This document shows, piece after piece, positions 8,515-17,459 of a stretch of 64,000 nucleotides of DNA. Position 1 is the first letter of the stretch, and the number at the start of each line of letters is the position of its first letter. The DNA lies in the NCBI RefSeq assembly GCF_013372265.1, contig NZ_CP054051.1:2132596-2196595 (forward strand), read 5' to 3'. Below the pieces are notes generated by a model. That model had not been told where the DNA came from. It did no database searches and was given only the letters and a program-made list of their open reading frames with translations. A program made the translations under genes and the position numbers. The stretch is from Aliarcobacter cibarius (GTDB lineage Bacteria; Campylobacterota; Campylobacteria; Campylobacterales; Arcobacteraceae).

Positions 8515-9390
8515 ATGGAAAAATTAATAAAAAAAATAAAAGATTTTAGTGAACTTGTTGTATTTCAGCACTCTGTTTTTGCACTACCATTTATCTTTAT
8601 AGCTATGGTTGTCTCTTCTTCACAAGTAAATGGTTCTCCTTGGTTTGGTTTTAAACTTCTTATTTTGGGAACTTTAGCAGCTGTAACTGCTAGAAACTTT
8701 GCTATGGGATTTAATCGTTTTATGGATAGGGATATAGATGGTTTAAATCCAAGAACTGCTAATCGTCCAAATGTTGATGGAAGAATAAGTGCAAAGGATA
8801 TGTTTATATTTGTGCTTATAAATGCTTTTGGTTTTATAGCTGTTGCATATTTTGTAAATGATTTAGCTTTAATTTTATCAATTCCAATTTTAATAATTAT
8901 TGGTTCATACTCATATTTTAAAAGATTTTCTTATCTTGCACATATTATCTTAGGAATTTCTTTGGCACTTGCTCCAATTGCTGGTGTTGTTGCTGTTAGT
9001 GAAACTATTCCTTTTTGGGTGATTCTATTGAGCATAGGTGTAATGTTCTGGGTCGCAGGTTTTGATTTACTCTATTCATTACAAGATATTGATGTAGATA
9101 AAAAACTTGGACTTCATTCTATTCCATCTATTTTTGGTCCACAAAAAACGATGTTATTTTCTAAAATTTTTCATTTTTTAACTGTTATTTTTTGGCTTTT
9201 ATTTGTTATTTATTCACAAAGTTCATATTTTGCATATTTAGCTGTGATTTTAAGTGCAATTATGCTTTCATATGAGCACTATTTAGTAAACAAAGATTTT
9301 AGAAAAATTGATAAAGCATTTTTTACAGTAAATGGTTACCTAGGAATTGTTTTTTTAATTTTAATTATTTTGGATAATTCTTTTAATTAA
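8515..9390 (+). CDS. mqnP: UbiA-family prenyltransferase (menaquinone, MqnP type)
   Basis: The 291-residue, multi-helix membrane protein carries the two aspartate-rich UbiA motifs: NRFMDRDIDGLNPRTANRP and DLLYSLQDIDVDKKLG. These bind the prenyl diphosphate through magnesium. Campylobacterota make menaquinone by the futalosine route, in which MqnP prenylates the 1,4-dihydroxy-6-naphthoate-type intermediate, so this assignment is favoured over UbiA of ubiquinone synthesis. It is divergent from the lipoprotein gene and is the last core gene before the accessory block. Confidence 0.82.
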   Translation: MEKLIKKIKDFSELVVFQHSVFALPFIFIAMVVSSSQVNGSPWFGFKLLILGTLAAVTARNFAMGFNRFMDRDIDGLNPRTANRPNVDGRISAKDMFIFVLINAFGFIAVAYFVNDLALILSIPILIIIGSYSYFKRFSYLAHIILGISLALAPIAGVVAVSETIPFWVILLSIGVMFWVAGFDLLYSLQDIDVDKKLGLHSIPSIFGPQKTMLFSKIFHFLTVIFWLLFVIYSQSSYFAYLAVILSAIMLSYEHYLVNKDFRKIDKAFFTVNGYLGIVFLILIILDNSFN

Positions 9391-9715
9391 ATTTATGCCA
9401 AATTATTAAATAATAAGGAATGTAAAATTAACATTTATATTTTATAAAAATTCTATTATGACAAAATTTTATACTAAAAAATCAGAACTTAATTTTTACA
9501 CTCAGAAAAATGAAAATCACTATAAATTTGATAAATATTGGAATATTTTCTATTAATGCATTTATTAAAGTATATTTAATGTATTAATAAATTTCAAACT
9601 TAGAATATAATCTATAGCTTCGATTATTTAAAGTAGTAACATTTAAACACAATATTATAACAATAATAAAGTATAAATAATTCCGCTTATATTTGTACAC
9701 CTTATCTGATTAAAT
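9391..9715. other. AT-rich intergenic region, no gene seen
   Basis: The 325 bp between mqnP and the recombinase gene have no coding frame with a plausible start and ribosome binding site. The stretch is very AT-rich with scattered short AT repeats. It marks the junction between core genes and the recombinase block, but no direct repeat or tRNA piece is recognisable in it. Confidence 0.5.
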
Positions 9716-11833
9716 TTATATTTTCATTATTTTAATAAGATCTACATGCGCATAATGAGATATAGAAGTTTCTGGATCCTCATGTCCAACTCTGGCAATC
9801 AAATCATATATATCTTCATTTCTTTTATCTTTTTTTTGAATAAGATTTTTAATCTCATTTGTTACATAAGAATGTCTAAATGAATGAATTACAGTGTATC
9901 TTTTCGTTATATCTTGCAAAATACTGTTTATTCTATTTATTTTGTCAATTTTCATTACTTTATCTTTTAATGCTATTCCATTATTTTCATCTGGAAATAA
10001 AAATGCTATTTTACGATCAACTAATAACTCATAATAATCTTTAACTATTTTAAATAGTTTTTTATCACTTATTTTAAATTCAAAAGCTCTTATTGCATTA
10101 CTATTTTTTAATGAAATAGTAATATTTTGATTATAACTATTAATTTTTTTAATACCATTTTTATTAACATTTATATAAAAATTTCTACCATCGATATAAA
10201 AGAAATCTCTAGTTTCTCTTGAATAAAGCTCACCTTTTCGTAAACCAGAATAATAAGCAATAATTGCAAAAACAGATCTTCTATATATTAGTATTTTACC
10301 CTTGTATAATTTTGAATCTTCATTTAATAATTTTTCTACTAATTCACGTAATTCATCTTTAAAAACTATAGACCTATTATAATTTACAACACTATTGATC
10401 ATTTTAGTTTTAAACTCATGTTGTTTATCAAAGAAAAATAATATCCTACTTAAATATTTATTTTGAACTCGTGGATTCAAGTTGCTATTTTTTAATTTTT
10501 CATAAATACTTTTTAGTGCTTCTTCCTTGCTTACAGATTTTACAAGAATATCAAAACAATAATCAAAACTTATCTGTAAATAATTCTTTAATGTTCTTTG
10601 ATTAATCTCTTTGTTTTCATACTTATAAAATAAAAAATTTAAATAACTATAAATTGCTTCTAATCTATCAGCTTCATTTTTTTGAATTAACATAAATTTA
10701 CGCCAATTGATAATATATTGAGTAATTGATTTCTTTTCATCTGGTACTTTAACAATTTCAGTTAATTTTTCATAAACATCAAATTTAAATTTTAATTCTG
10801 TTTTTAAATCCAATTCATCATCAACTTCATCATCAAAATTTTCTTGAGATATATCTTTATTAGCTTGATTAAAATTTCTATAAACTTCTTGATTAGCTTT
10901 CTCAATTGCAAGTAAATTATTATTTACACTGTTTGGATAAAGTTTTTCTAATTCAAATAAACTTAATCTAGGAAACTTAGTAGATTTCATTAATGTCAAA
11001 TTTAGTGGAGTACTATTTAATTGATATTCAAGCTCTATTATTGAGTTTGTTATTTTTTCATTTATACTATGCATTTCACAAAATTTTTTCATTCTTAAAT
11101 AATAAAAATTGTAGGATTTTGTAAAAATAAAATTACTTGCATCAAAAATTATATTTATTTCTTTAGGGAATACTTGTTTAATTATTCTTGAAGTAGTGTC
11201 ATCAAAGATTATTGTGTGAATAGGAGTAAAACCTTCTATGGTATTTTCTTTTGTAACAAAAATCACTTTATCACCTGCATAAATAATATTTTCTCTTTTT
11301 AGGTGTTGTAAACTAGTATTATTTATTTTTACTATAGAAAAAAGTTTAAAATATATGAATAAATCAATTTCAAATTCTAAATTTAATTCTTTATGATTAA
11401 ATAAACTAAATTCATTTAATTTTTTTATAAGAGAGTCTCTTATATCAACTATTCTATCATAGTCATCCAAATTAGAATATAAGAAAGATTGACTTAATGG
11501 ATTTATACAAAATATATTTTGATTCTTTGGATAATTTTTTGAATTTTTATGCACAAACTTACAATCTATAAGTTTCTTCACAAAATTATGAATAATTTCA
11601 CCATCAGATTTAAACTTTTTTTTATTTTTACCATATATATTTACCCATAAACTCATATTAAAATAAATTTGATTTTTTCGAAAATGTTTCTTGTAATCTA
11701 AATTATCGAATATTATATTCAAAATATTTTTTTCAACTAGTACTAAAATTTTATTGTCATTTTTATCAATTTCCTTTTCTATTTTTAATTTAAGATCTTT
11801 TAAATTTATTTTAAAATCTTTTTTTCTTTGCAT
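9716..11833 (-). CDS. large tyrosine recombinase (integrase fold at C-terminus)
   Basis: The 705-residue protein is far longer than a usual integrase of about 350-400 residues. The C-terminal third has the catalytic boxes: AYYSGLRKGELYSRE (box I Arg), HSFRHSYVTNE (H-x-x-R), a GHEDPETSISHY segment and Tyr at about residue 694 (SHYAHVD). The N-terminal 350 residues have no recognisable family and include an acidic linker (FDDEVDDELDLKTELK). The gene overlaps the upstream, IS-split recombinase gene by 28 bp, so the two form an operon. Such paired large recombinases resemble multi-recombinase elements in general layout, but I do not recognise a named family. Confidence 0.82.
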   Translation of the reverse strand: MQRKKDFKINLKDLKLKIEKEIDKNDNKILVLVEKNILNIIFDNLDYKKHFRKNQIYFNMSLWVNIYGKNKKKFKSDGEIIHNFVKKLIDCKFVHKNSKNYPKNQNIFCINPLSQSFLYSNLDDYDRIVDIRDSLIKKLNEFSLFNHKELNLEFEIDLFIYFKLFSIVKINNTSLQHLKRENIIYAGDKVIFVTKENTIEGFTPIHTIIFDDTTSRIIKQVFPKEINIIFDASNFIFTKSYNFYYLRMKKFCEMHSINEKITNSIIELEYQLNSTPLNLTLMKSTKFPRLSLFELEKLYPNSVNNNLLAIEKANQEVYRNFNQANKDISQENFDDEVDDELDLKTELKFKFDVYEKLTEIVKVPDEKKSITQYIINWRKFMLIQKNEADRLEAIYSYLNFLFYKYENKEINQRTLKNYLQISFDYCFDILVKSVSKEEALKSIYEKLKNSNLNPRVQNKYLSRILFFFDKQHEFKTKMINSVVNYNRSIVFKDELRELVEKLLNEDSKLYKGKILIYRRSVFAIIAYYSGLRKGELYSRETRDFFYIDGRNFYINVNKNGIKKINSYNQNITISLKNSNAIRAFEFKISDKKLFKIVKDYYELLVDRKIAFLFPDENNGIALKDKVMKIDKINRINSILQDITKRYTVIHSFRHSYVTNEIKNLIQKKDKRNEDIYDLIARVGHEDPETSISHYAHVDLIKIMKI

Positions 11834-14161
11834 TTTATATTCCTTGGATTTATTTTATTACTAAAATATATTCTTTCAATTTTTTTCATAAATTTTTCTA
11901 CTGTATTTAAATAGCTTTCAGATTTCATATTACTAAAAATACCAAATCCTAAATTCCCCTTAGAATAATGCCCCATAAATTCATTTTCATAATCTTTTTT
12001 TAACTTTTTACTTAAAGATTCTGTTGCAAAAACATGCCTTCCAAAATTTAGTTCTACAATTTTAATAAATTTAACTAATTCTTCATATCTTTTATTTTGA
12101 CTATAATTTCCCAAAAATTCTAAAACTGTTTTTTTATTTAAATCAATAAATTCATGATTCTCATCTTTATATTTTTTACTTTTATATATTTTTATTAATA
12201 TAGGAGCATAACCATCGTAACTAAATTCCCTTTTTAATTCAAAAAATAGTTTAATGTATTTAACTGCTCTTGGTGAAACTTTAATTAATCTTTTGGAACT
12301 ATTTACATGTTTAGCTTTCTCATGAATGGTCAATAATCCCAATTTTTCAGAAAATTCTAACAGTTCACAAGAAGTATTAAAATTTCTTGTAGCTAATAAA
12401 ATAGATAAAGAATACCTTATAAATATCATCTGAAGATTAAACTTTTCTATATTATTTTTTGGTGATAGTTTTGTAATATTTTTTAAAAATAATTTAAAAG
12501 GTTTATCTTTAATAACTTTTGGAGAACCTATCATTTTCTGATTATTTTGTATATTTTCTAGAAATAAAATATTATTTTCAGTGAATTTATTTAAAAAATC
12601 TATCATCCATTTTTCATAATATATTAATCTTTTTGGTTGAGCTACATAACAAACTCTTGCTCTATTATTATTTGAAACTTTATACATAGGTAATATCCCT
12701 GTATCTGTATAACCGTAACTAAGATGATAATAGTGGAAAAATAATCTATGAATTGATTTTATAGTTACATAAGATATTGATTTACTTAAATTTCTTTTAC
12801 TTGCTCCTAAAATTTTACCGCATTTGTTAATTTCAATTTTTCTCATCTTTTTATATTCTTCTTCATTTAAAGTTTCTATAAAAATATTATCAATACTATT
12901 TTTAATATGGTAAACCATATTTGATAGCATACTTGGCAAAACTACTGTTGAATTATTATTTTTTATTGTGGGAATTAAAATTTCATCATTTACTGTAACA
13001 TTCTTAGCAAATATACTTTTTTCATGTTTTATTTTTAATAAATTATCTTTTTCGAATATAATATTATTTATTTTTTTACAAAAACTATCGATTAAATTCT
13101 CAATTGATATTCCTGTAAATAAAGATACCATTATTAATTTTCTATAATAACTTTCTTCTTTATCTTCTCTATCATCATCTAATATTTTCTTAATTAATTC
13201 TTTTAAAACCTTTCTATTTGGTGCTTTAGAATATAAAAACATTTCATTTTTAGCCATATTGTTTGATATTTTCTTATCTATTAAAAAATTTTTATAATTT
13301 GAATTAACGTGTTTATTTCTAATTTTAAAGCCAACTATATCTTTTTCAAGTAAAATTGCTGAAGAAATCACATCAGCTGCTTGAGTACTTTCTAAAATAT
13401 TCTCTAAATCTTGATTATTCTCTTGTAAACTATTTTTATTATAAATGTTTTCATCAAGGAAATCTAGAATATCATCAGATCTACGTGGTCTCTTACCTTT
13501 TGCTCCTTTTGTTGAAATAGAACCAGCTGATCCAATACCATTAAAAACATCACTAATTTGCTTATCATTAACTCTAAAAAATCTTTCAAACCAAAAAGTT
13601 GGTTCACTATTTGAATCATCTTCAGATTCATTAGTTGGCTTCGATATTGGATTATACCAATCCTTATTATTGACAAACAAAAGTTTCTCATCAAGAGTTA
13701 AAAGACTATTATTATTTTTACCATAAAAAATTATATTCCTATTATTCAACAGTATTTCATTTTTAATTTCTACAAAATGAGAATAAAAACATATATTTAT
13801 TTCTTTTTTATTAAAAACTATTTCTTTAACATTTTCAATCTTCTTAATATTAACATAAATCGCAAATTCTAATATACGTAAACAAATATTAAAATAATAT
13901 TTTATAGTACCACCATACTTTGGTGAATTTTTACTTTTTTGAATAAAATAATACTTTAGCATATTAAAATAGTTATATACTATTTGTTTTTCTAGAATTA
14001 GTTCTTGACTAAATTTAAAATTTGTTTTTGTAAGTTCAAATTTTTTTAGAATTAAATCAATTTTATCTAAATAATGTATTTTTAAAAAAAATTTTACTTC
14101 TTTGATTTTATTTTTAATCTCAGATTTTTCTAAATCTTTTTCTTTTGAATCATTTTTAATT

Positions 14162-14168
14162 TTATTTA
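14162..14168. repeat. left 7-bp target site duplication of IS_A copy 1
   Basis: TTATTTA directly precedes the IS end CTCAACTTTCGCA and is repeated at 15650-15656. The frame of the split recombinase gene is restored exactly when one copy is removed. Confidence 0.9.
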
Positions 14169-15649
14169 CTCAACTTTCGCACATAAAAAATCATTAATTT
14201 CTTATATGTAAAAGATACAATAAAGCCCATAAATAGGCACTTTTTGATATAATTTCATCACGACAATCAACTATATAAAGGGCTTTTTTATGAGACTTGA
14301 TAATTTTATCCAAACTGCTATGAACAACGTATTAAAAAATCCAGTATTATCTGTTTTAAGAGATATAAATTTTAGTTCAATTTTAAAACAGAGTAATTTT
14401 ATAAAAAGAGATATTGGAAAATCACCATACTTAATAATTTTACATTTTTTATATATGTTTATCATTAATAAAAGAATCTCTACATTTATGAAACAAAGCT
14501 CTGATAGCTATAAAAAGGATGTATATTATAGACTTTTGAAAAACAGTAAATATAATTGGAGAAAACTATTACTATTAAGTTCTGTAAAATTAATCTCAAA
14601 ACTTCATATACTTCAAAAGGCTACTGATACTAGAGTATTAATTATTGATGACACAGTTGAAATTAAAAGAGGAAAATTTATAGAAGGAAGCTGTAGAAAT
14701 CTTTGGAATAATAAGGAACATAGAACTGTAAAAGGTTTGAATATTGTATCACTAAATTATAGTGATTCCCATACTGATATGATGTTAGATTTTTCTATTA
14801 ACTACAACAAAAATCAAATTGTAAATGTTAATGAAAACTATTTTCATCATAAAAGTAATGCTTATAAACGAAGAGTTGAAGGTAATAATAGTAAAAATAA
14901 TTTAGCTCTTCAAATGGTAAATAGAGTATTAAAATCTGGAATATATGCAGATTATTTACTTGTTGATAGTTGGTATGCCAAACCAAATTTTATTTATGAA
15001 ATAAAAGAAAAAGGTCTTGATGTAATTGCAAGATTATCAAAATCAAATAGAATTTGGCAATTTACAGGAAAATATAATACGCTTGAAAGACTGTACACTC
15101 GAGTAAAAAGTCATAAATCTTCTAAACTAGGTAACTACAATTCTATAAAATACAGCTATGTATCAACTACAACTACACATAAAACACTTGGTAGAATTAA
15201 AATAGTTTTTATAAAAACAAAAGATAATCTTATTCCAATTGTTTCAACAAATATAAATTTATCAGATATTGAAATTATTAATACCTATAAAAAAAGATGG
15301 AACATAGAACAAGGATATAAAGATTTGCGAGAGTATTTCCAATTTGGTAAAGAAGAAAATAGAATTTACGAAGCACTCATTGCTAGGATTACTCTATCTT
15401 TCCTTGCTTATAACCTTACAAGCTATATCAATCGTATCAATAATGAACCACAAACATTAGGAGAACTTTTCAGAAATTTAGAGTGTCAGCTTGAAACCCT
15501 TGCAATTTCGATGGAACTATTTATAAAAATATTAGAACAACTAGTTCAAGCCCAAGAAATTGTCAAGAGAAATAAAGATTTGGAACAGATTATCCTAATG
15601 CTCAGGGTTTACACTAAAAAACAGTTAGGTTTTATCTGCGAAAGTTGAG
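14169..15649 (+). mobile_element. insertion sequence IS_A, copy 1 (IS4-like)
   Basis: The element is 1481 bp with 13-bp perfect terminal inverted repeats (CTCAACTTTCGCA). It has one transposase gene and a 7-bp target duplication. The copy at 42825-44305, inverted, has the same length, encodes an identical protein and matched in the flanks I compared, so at least one transposition was recent. A 7-bp inverted repeat (14222-14228 with 14280-14286) brackets a GATATAAT promoter-like box and would fold just before the start codon in read-through RNA. In other IS4-family elements such folds block translation from outside promoters. Confidence 0.93.
14290..15648 (+). CDS. IS4-like DDE transposase of IS_A (copy 1)
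   Basis: The 452-residue RNase-H-fold transposase has RVLIIDDTVE at about residue 118 (first Asp), LLVDSWYAKP at about 223 (second Asp) and YKKRWNIEQGYKDLREYF at about 334 (catalytic Glu within the Y-R-E-K signature of IS4 relatives). The stop codon lies inside the right terminal repeat. It is identical in sequence to the protein of the copy at 42826-44184 and clearly related along its length to that of IS_B. It appears intact and potentially active. Confidence 0.95.
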   Translation: MRLDNFIQTAMNNVLKNPVLSVLRDINFSSILKQSNFIKRDIGKSPYLIILHFLYMFIINKRISTFMKQSSDSYKKDVYYRLLKNSKYNWRKLLLLSSVKLISKLHILQKATDTRVLIIDDTVEIKRGKFIEGSCRNLWNNKEHRTVKGLNIVSLNYSDSHTDMMLDFSINYNKNQIVNVNENYFHHKSNAYKRRVEGNNSKNNLALQMVNRVLKSGIYADYLLVDSWYAKPNFIYEIKEKGLDVIARLSKSNRIWQFTGKYNTLERLYTRVKSHKSSKLGNYNSIKYSYVSTTTTHKTLGRIKIVFIKTKDNLIPIVSTNINLSDIEIINTYKKRWNIEQGYKDLREYFQFGKEENRIYEALIARITLSFLAYNLTSYINRINNEPQTLGELFRNLECQLETLAISMELFIKILEQLVQAQEIVKRNKDLEQIILMLRVYTKKQLGFICES

Positions 15650-15656
15650 TTATTTA
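15650..15656. repeat. right 7-bp target site duplication of IS_A copy 1
   Basis: TTATTTA directly follows the right IS end (TGCGAAAGTTGAG) and matches 14162-14168. Confidence 0.9.
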
Positions 15657-15756
15657 TTAAATTTTTATATTCTTTTTTAGTTTCACACTTTATATTATTA
15701 ATTTCTTGTGAATCACTATACAAAGTATTAAAACTGAATTTATTTTCTTCCATTTA

Positions 15757-16186
15757 TAATCTTTCAAAAAAATTTAAATTAATAATCATCATTTATAACA
15801 TAAAAAATAAATACTTTTATGAATCTTTGACTATTAAAATTTATATTTACATCTCTAGAAATATTTTCATTTTTCTATTTTTATTGGTATTTCTTTTTAT
15901 TTTAATGCTAAACTCACCACCATCATTTAAAAAATATTATCTTCTATCTTACATTTTTTATCATCATTAAATGATTTAATATATTAGTAACCTGTAAATA
16001 AGTCTTTTTATTATACATTCTCTGGAGTAAATTTTTAATGTAAAATATATTTATAAGTAACCATATGTTTTATGCTAGATAATATTTGTTTTATTAAATC
16101 AGCTTTAAACATACTAGATTAATAAGTCTTTTTAAGTTCGATATTTTAGAATTTTTTAGATTGATTTAGATTAGATTTCAAAGCAA
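15757..16186. other. non-coding region with short direct repeats
   Basis: No coding frame is supported here. A 14-bp direct repeat, AATAAGTCTTTTTA, occurs at 15997-16010 and 16121-16134. Just left of the tRNA-like fragment, TTAGATT is repeated at short spacing (16156-16178). This is upstream of the recombinase operon, so it could hold its promoter and recombination sites, but that is inference. Confidence 0.45.
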
Positions 16187-16209
16187 TACGCCTGGTAGGA
16201 GTCGAACCT
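16187..16209 (-). repeat. tRNA 3'-end-like fragment, probable attachment site
   Basis: Read on the minus strand, AGGTTCGACTCCTAC (T-loop TTCGACT and the 3' side of the T-stem) is followed by CAGGCGT as the 3' acceptor strand and A as discriminator. No CCA is encoded and the rest of a tRNA is absent: the 5' half of the T-stem is already mismatched. Such fragments are what integration into a tRNA 3' end leaves. The integrase gene begins 149 bp away, so this is probably an attL or attR core with the element extending to the right. Confidence 0.6.
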
Positions 16210-16261
16210 CAAAATAATTATTTTTCAATAAACCTTAAATTTCAAAATACGTCTCAAAATA
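16209..16261 (+). repeat. three TCAAAATA direct repeats beside the att-like fragment
   Basis: Exact copies lie at 16209-16216, 16242-16249 and 16254-16261, between the tRNA-like fragment and the integrase promoter. Clustered short direct repeats here are where integrase arm-type sites are found in many elements. The assignment is inference. Confidence 0.4.
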
Positions 16262-16286
16262 CCTTAAAATCGAACTTTTAAAACTC

Positions 16287-16313
16287 TTGACAAAATTAAA
16301 ATAAACCTATAAA
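16287..16313 (+). promoter_or_regulatory. predicted sigma-70 promoter of the integrase gene
   Basis: TTGACA at 16287-16292 and TATAAA at 16308-16313 are 15 bp apart, 44 bp before the integrase ATG. A short repeat, AGGGTAGAAA, occurs twice between this promoter and the ATG and includes the likely ribosome binding region. Confidence 0.55.
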
Positions 16314-16357
16314 ATCAAATAAAATTATTTTCAGGGTAGAAATAGGGTAGAAAAATT

Positions 16358-17455
16358 ATGATAAAAACAAATCAAATTGGTGTATATTTTAGAGAAATCA
16401 ATACAAATTCAAAAGCAGATAAAGTTTATTATATTACATACAAAGATTTAGATTCAAATAAAAAAATTTGGATAAAAATTGGAAAATATAGTGAAGGAAT
16501 TAGAGAAGCTTATTGCAATGCAAAAAGAAATGAAATTCTAACAAAACAGAGAATTGGAGAAGAACCACCAATAATTGCTCAAAGGAAGAAAAGAGAAATT
16601 TTATCTATTAAAACTTTAGCAGATGAATATTTTTCACAAAGAAAAGATGGAGAAAGTAAAAGAGTTGATTCTGTTTATTATGAAAAGCATATTTTACCTT
16701 TTTTGAAATCTTATGATTTAGAACTTTTAGGTAGAAATGATATTGTAAAATTTACAAATTATCTAAAAGATAAGAAAATGAAAAAATTAAATAAATCTCT
16801 TGCACCAAAAACTTTAAACAATGTTTTAAATATTTTAAAAGCAATTGTAAAATATTCTCTAAAAAATGACTTACTAAAAAATGATTTCACAAAATATATA
16901 AATCTTTTTGATATAGATAATGCAAGAGAAAGATTTCTTACAAAAGAAGAAATAGAGCTTTTATATAATGAATCAAGAAACAATGAAAATGATTTTTTAT
17001 TTTTCAAAATAGCTTTAAATACAGGTGCTAGATTTTCAACTATTTTAAATATTCACAAAAAAGATATTGATTTTACTCATAATTTTTTAACTCTAAAAGA
17101 TTTTAAAAATAATTCAACTTATAAAGCATTTCTAACAGATGAAATAAAAGCACTTTTAGAAAATAAAACAAAAAATTTATCTTTGAATGATAAAATTTTT
17201 ACAACAAACCCTGAAAAAAGATTAAGAGAGTTTTTAAATGAACTTTTTAACAATGGAATCAGTAGTGATGATAGAAAAAATAAAGTTGTAATTCATACTT
17301 TAAGACACACTTTTGCAAGTCATTTAGCTATAAATGGAACGCCTATCTTTACAATTCAAAAACTAATGAACCACAAAGATATAAAAATGACTTTACGATA
17401 TGCAAAACTGAGTCCTGATAGTGGAAGAGATGCTGTCGTTGGATTAGGATTGTAA
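16358..17455 (+). CDS. tyrosine-type site-specific integrase
   Basis: The 365-residue protein has an N-terminal arm-binding-like part (YYITYKDLDSNKKIWIKIGK), a SAM-like core-binding domain (about residues 80-175) and a C-terminal catalytic domain. That domain has NTGARFSTILNI (Arg), HTLRHTFASHL (HxxR), MNHKDIKMTLRYAK (Tyr at about residue 349). It points inward from the tRNA-like fragment. It ends only 4 bp from the stop of the convergent sugar-transferase gene, so the polysaccharide locus follows without a gap. Confidence 0.92.
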   Translation: MIKTNQIGVYFREINTNSKADKVYYITYKDLDSNKKIWIKIGKYSEGIREAYCNAKRNEILTKQRIGEEPPIIAQRKKREILSIKTLADEYFSQRKDGESKRVDSVYYEKHILPFLKSYDLELLGRNDIVKFTNYLKDKKMKKLNKSLAPKTLNNVLNILKAIVKYSLKNDLLKNDFTKYINLFDIDNARERFLTKEEIELLYNESRNNENDFLFFKIALNTGARFSTILNIHKKDIDFTHNFLTLKDFKNNSTYKAFLTDEIKALLENKTKNLSLNDKIFTTNPEKRLREFLNELFNNGISSDDRKNKVVIHTLRHTFASHLAINGTPIFTIQKLMNHKDIKMTLRYAKLSPDSGRDAVVGLGL

Positions 17456-17459
17456 AATC

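Larger units (their letters stand above)
11806..15753 (-). pseudogene. second large tyrosine recombinase, split by IS_A
   Basis: The downstream part reads 14168 to 11806 and the 5' end is at 15753-15650, starting MEENKFSFNTLYSDSQEI. Removing the IS and one 7-bp duplication (14162-14168) joins them in frame into 820 codons with no internal stop. The C-terminal integrase-like region has LLATRNFNTSCELLEF (box I Arg), a Lys-containing beta segment (IHEKAKHVNSSKR) and NFGRHVFATESL, where the first His of HxxR is replaced by Asn. FMGHYSKGNLGFGIFSN and a possible Tyr in SESYLN follow. An internal ATG at 13962 could still give a 718-residue product. The short 5' piece with the original start is cut off, so normal expression is doubtful. 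Confidence 0.78.

Noticed and set aside
13445-13726. ORFs on both strands inside the second recombinase gene
   Set aside because: They overlap a long coding frame with clear integrase motifs and have no independent support.
14271-14465. ORF antisense to the IS_A transposase (and its mirror at 44009-44203)
   Set aside because: It is a shadow of the transposase gene on the other strand with no ribosome binding site or family similarity.
16187-16260. A complete tRNA gene
   Set aside because: Only the T-loop, the 3' T-stem strand and an acceptor strand are present. No anticodon or D arm can be built on either side.
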